Both the position numbers and the translations under genes were made by a program. A stretch of DNA of 6,425 bases from Candidatus Zhuqueibacterota bacterium (GTDB lineage: Bacteria; Zhuqueibacterota; Zhuqueibacteria; Oceanimicrobiales; Oceanimicrobiaceae). Below are positions 4,658 to 6,425 of the stretch, piece after piece. A model generated the notes under the pieces. It was given only the letters and a program-made list of their open reading frames with translations, was not told the DNA's origin and searched no databases. Position 1 is the first letter of the stretch. Each line of letters opens with the position of its first letter. Location of the stretch: positions 1,605 through 8,029 of the forward strand of contig JAABYK010000419.1 in NCBI GenBank assembly GCA_011775825.1. The letters are read 5' to 3'.

Positions 4658-6425
4658 AGAAATGATCAAGAGCTCAACCATTTGGGTCATTCTTTTCTTT
4701 TCTATTTTACTCTCGCAAAGATTGTGTGCACAATCCTATTTCACCATATCCACCGAGCCAATGCCGGCCTTATTTAAACAGGATAAGCCGCGCCTTTTTA
4801 ACGGACCTGGCGGTGAATTTGTGGTGGTGTGGCGGGACTTTCGCAATGGCGATGAAAGTTATTTCGGCCAGTTGATGCATGAGCAAGGTGATCTAAAGGG
4901 CTCCAATTTTCGGGTAATTTCCAATGAAGCTTTTGCATTCGGAGCAGATGGTTCCTATGCATCATTCGGTCACAGGGAAGATGCCGGTAATTTTTATTAC
5001 CGGGGATTCTTTCAAATTTACCCACCAACAGGTAATCATTTAGACCCAATCTTAGCAACTGAATTTAGTCAACCGCCGGATTTCTTGGGATGCCCGGCAA
5101 TCGCGTCATTTTTGCAGGCAAAACAAGACGGTTATCTGCTCGGCGATGCTTATAATGGTGAAATACAGATACGCAGCTTTGATGCTGCCGGCGATCTCGT
5201 TTCTTCAGGGCCAGACATTGTTCTACCTGGAGGAGATGCCCTCGGCTTTGCAATGGCTGCGACCTGGGATGGTGCTTACGCTATTTTCTGGATAGGCCCT
5301 GACGATTATACATTTGAAAATGCAGCCGTATATGCAAGTTTTTTTGATGCAAATCATCAGAATGTTGCAGATAGTGTTAAGCTTGGCAGGTACGGAAACG
5401 AGTCTTGCGATGTTGGGACAAGTATGCGCGCGATTACACTCTCGGATTCTTCGTTTCAATTGTTCTATACGATTTCCGATACGCTGTGGAACATTCAGGT
5501 TGATGGTCTTGGTAATGTTTTACAGGATTTTCAACACATTCCTATTGGCCGCCCTTTGGACGTTCCGGAAACGGCTCGTGTCAGGACAAAATTTGCACTT
5601 TCAAATATCTCTGACAATGGATTCTCAATAATTATTTTTGCTTTTTATCGCTGGTTTGGTACAGAAGGTGGAAGTAGATTCCAAACTTCCAAATTTGATT
5701 TTAGCGCTTCAGGGCAGAAGGTTGGAGAAACTGTTTTAGAAAAGCAATTTCCAACTATCAGTGAAATTTATAATATTCATAGAAGAAATCGGGAGATTTC
5801 ACTAATTCCGGAAAGTAGTAACAATGACATTTATGTTTACACCTTCGAGCAATCAACAATTATTGACAGTGTAAAACTCAACGACGACATCTCCGGCGCA
5901 AATCACACCGACCCGACAATTATCCCCGCACCGGATGATCAATTTTTAGTTTCCTGGCTGGAAGAGGACTCAACTAGAAAATCACGCCTCATGGATGCCA
6001 ACGGCACGTTTTTGACTGAGGAGCTGAACGTCAGCATTGAGGCAGGCAATTTTTTCCCTTCCGGAGAGTATCTCACTTTCTGGCGTAGCACCTCAAATAA
6101 CCCCTCCGTTCTTGGATACAGGATTTATTCTAAAGACTGGCAAATTATAGCGGAGCAACCTATCGCACAACGTTATGGAACTACATACTGGCTGCGGGTT
6201 GCGGCTGATATCGTGGATAACGACACATTTATCATTCTATTACAGGATTCCACCGAATTGCGCCTGGCAAAGGTTAATAAGGGTGAAGGGGTGACTTCCG
6301 ATGTGCTGGTAACTGAGGGCGTGGTTTTTGATAGCCGTAGAGTTGAGATGGATAAGGACGGTACTGTTTGGGCACTATGGCGTTCTACAAATTCGGGCAC
6401 TTTCGTGCAATTATTTGACCTCGAG
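4644..6425 (+). CDS. Exported beta-propeller-like repeat protein, partial (open at right edge, at least 594 aa)
   Basis: The frame is open for 594 codons from ATG 4644 to the last base of the window with no stop. Residues 1-29 form a long signal peptide (N-terminal lysines K5 and K9, a core of VILFFSILL, and cleavage after L-C-A before Q30). It is not a lipoprotein signal, since QRL before the Cys does not fit a lipobox. The mature part contains about nine irregular units built as a hydrophobic FxVxW-like strand, a loop, then a strand ending DxxG. The clearest is GGEFVVVWRDFRNGDESYFGQLMHEQGDLKGSNFRV in outline (56-91); others lie near 163, 206, 431 (DDQFLVSWLEEDS) and 573 (GTVWALWRSTNSGTFVQLFD). 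This recalls the 'VVWxDxRNG..DIYAQ' repeats of secreted T9SS proteins and suggests a beta-propeller. No catalytic motif is recognised. Its ORF overlaps the small ORF by 14 nt. A sorting domain beyond 6425 is expected by analogy with its neighbours but is not seen. Confidence 0.85.
   Translation, partial: MNWFKEMIKSSTIWVILFFSILLSQRLCAQSYFTISTEPMPALFKQDKPRLFNGPGGEFVVVWRDFRNGDESYFGQLMHEQGDLKGSNFRVISNEAFAFGADGSYASFGHREDAGNFYYRGFFQIYPPTGNHLDPILATEFSQPPDFLGCPAIASFLQAKQDGYLLGDAYNGEIQIRSFDAAGDLVSSGPDIVLPGGDALGFAMAATWDGAYAIFWIGPDDYTFENAAVYASFFDANHQNVADSVKLGRYGNESCDVGTSMRAITLSDSSFQLFYTISDTLWNIQVDGLGNVLQDFQHIPIGRPLDVPETARVRTKFALSNISDNGFSIIIFAFYRWFGTEGGSRFQTSKFDFSASGQKVGETVLEKQFPTISEIYNIHRRNREISLIPESSNNDIYVYTFEQSTIIDSVKLNDDISGANHTDPTIIPAPDDQFLVSWLEEDSTRKSRLMDANGTFLTEELNVSIEAGNFFPSGEYLTFWRSTSNNPSVLGYRIYSKDWQIIAEQPIAQRYGTTYWLRVAADIVDNDTFIILLQDSTELRLAKVNKGEGVTSDVLVTEGVVFDSRRVEMDKDGTVWALWRSTNSGTFVQLFDLE

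Noticed and set aside
5314..5631. A + strand 105-codon ORF inside the right-hand gene, with minus-strand ORFs at 4798-5058, 5065-5253, 5223-5459 and 6173-6400
   Set aside because: The frame from 4644 is open for 594 codons through all of them, with a strong SD and a signal peptide. These ORFs are shadows.

Overview
The window is part of a one-directional (+ strand) run of exported, cell-surface-type protein genes. Nothing in it is metabolic, informational or mobile-element-like. Three consecutive genes end in almost the same 85-residue C-terminal module: an NxPNPFNP entry motif, a FlgD-Ig-like core (YNVLGxxIKTLVDEV, then WDGTDxxGQPVPSGVYFYRF), and a final KKMxLMR. This is the type IX secretion system (T9SS) type A sorting domain in the form common in Ignavibacteria, Calditrichota, candidate phylum KSB1 and related FCB-group lineages. 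The genes carry clear Shine-Dalgarno (SD) sequences at 2309-2314 and 4631-4637, which are uncommon in Bacteroidota. I therefore lean towards a KSB1/Calditrichota/Ignavibacteria-like genome, probably a metagenome-assembled one. That placement is an inference from sequence style and not from any marker gene.

Layout: (1) 1-496 is the 3' end of an Asp-box (BNR-like) propeller protein with a sorting domain. Its upstream frame is broken by an apparent +1 frameshift in a T4 run at 37-40. (2) 503-2278 is a complete 591-residue exported protein of unknown function with a sorting domain. (3) 2320-4494 is a complete 724-residue protein with 14 LVIVD-type beta-propeller repeats and a sorting domain. (4) 4499-4657 is a 52-residue ORF in which a signal peptide resembling that of the second gene runs directly into what looks like the tail of a sorting domain, as if the whole passenger had been deleted. 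(5) 4644-6425 is a long exported protein, open at the right edge, with irregular beta-propeller-like repeats. It has the best ribosome binding site in the window, and any sorting domain would lie beyond the edge.

Gene spacing is tight (6, 41 and 4 nt, then a 14-nt overlap), with no promoter or terminator visible between genes, so co-transcription is likely. The genes share an export route (Sec signal peptide, then T9SS) and not a pathway. Their mature regions differ while the two ends are alike, which suggests an array of 'signal peptide - passenger - sorting domain' cassettes formed by duplication and passenger exchange. The most interesting points are the apparently empty cassette at 4499-4657, the homology that runs across stop codons from one cassette into the next, and the uneven conservation along the three sorting domains. 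No RNA gene, CRISPR array, insertion sequence, origin or attachment site was seen. No stretch longer than 300 bases lacks a gene.
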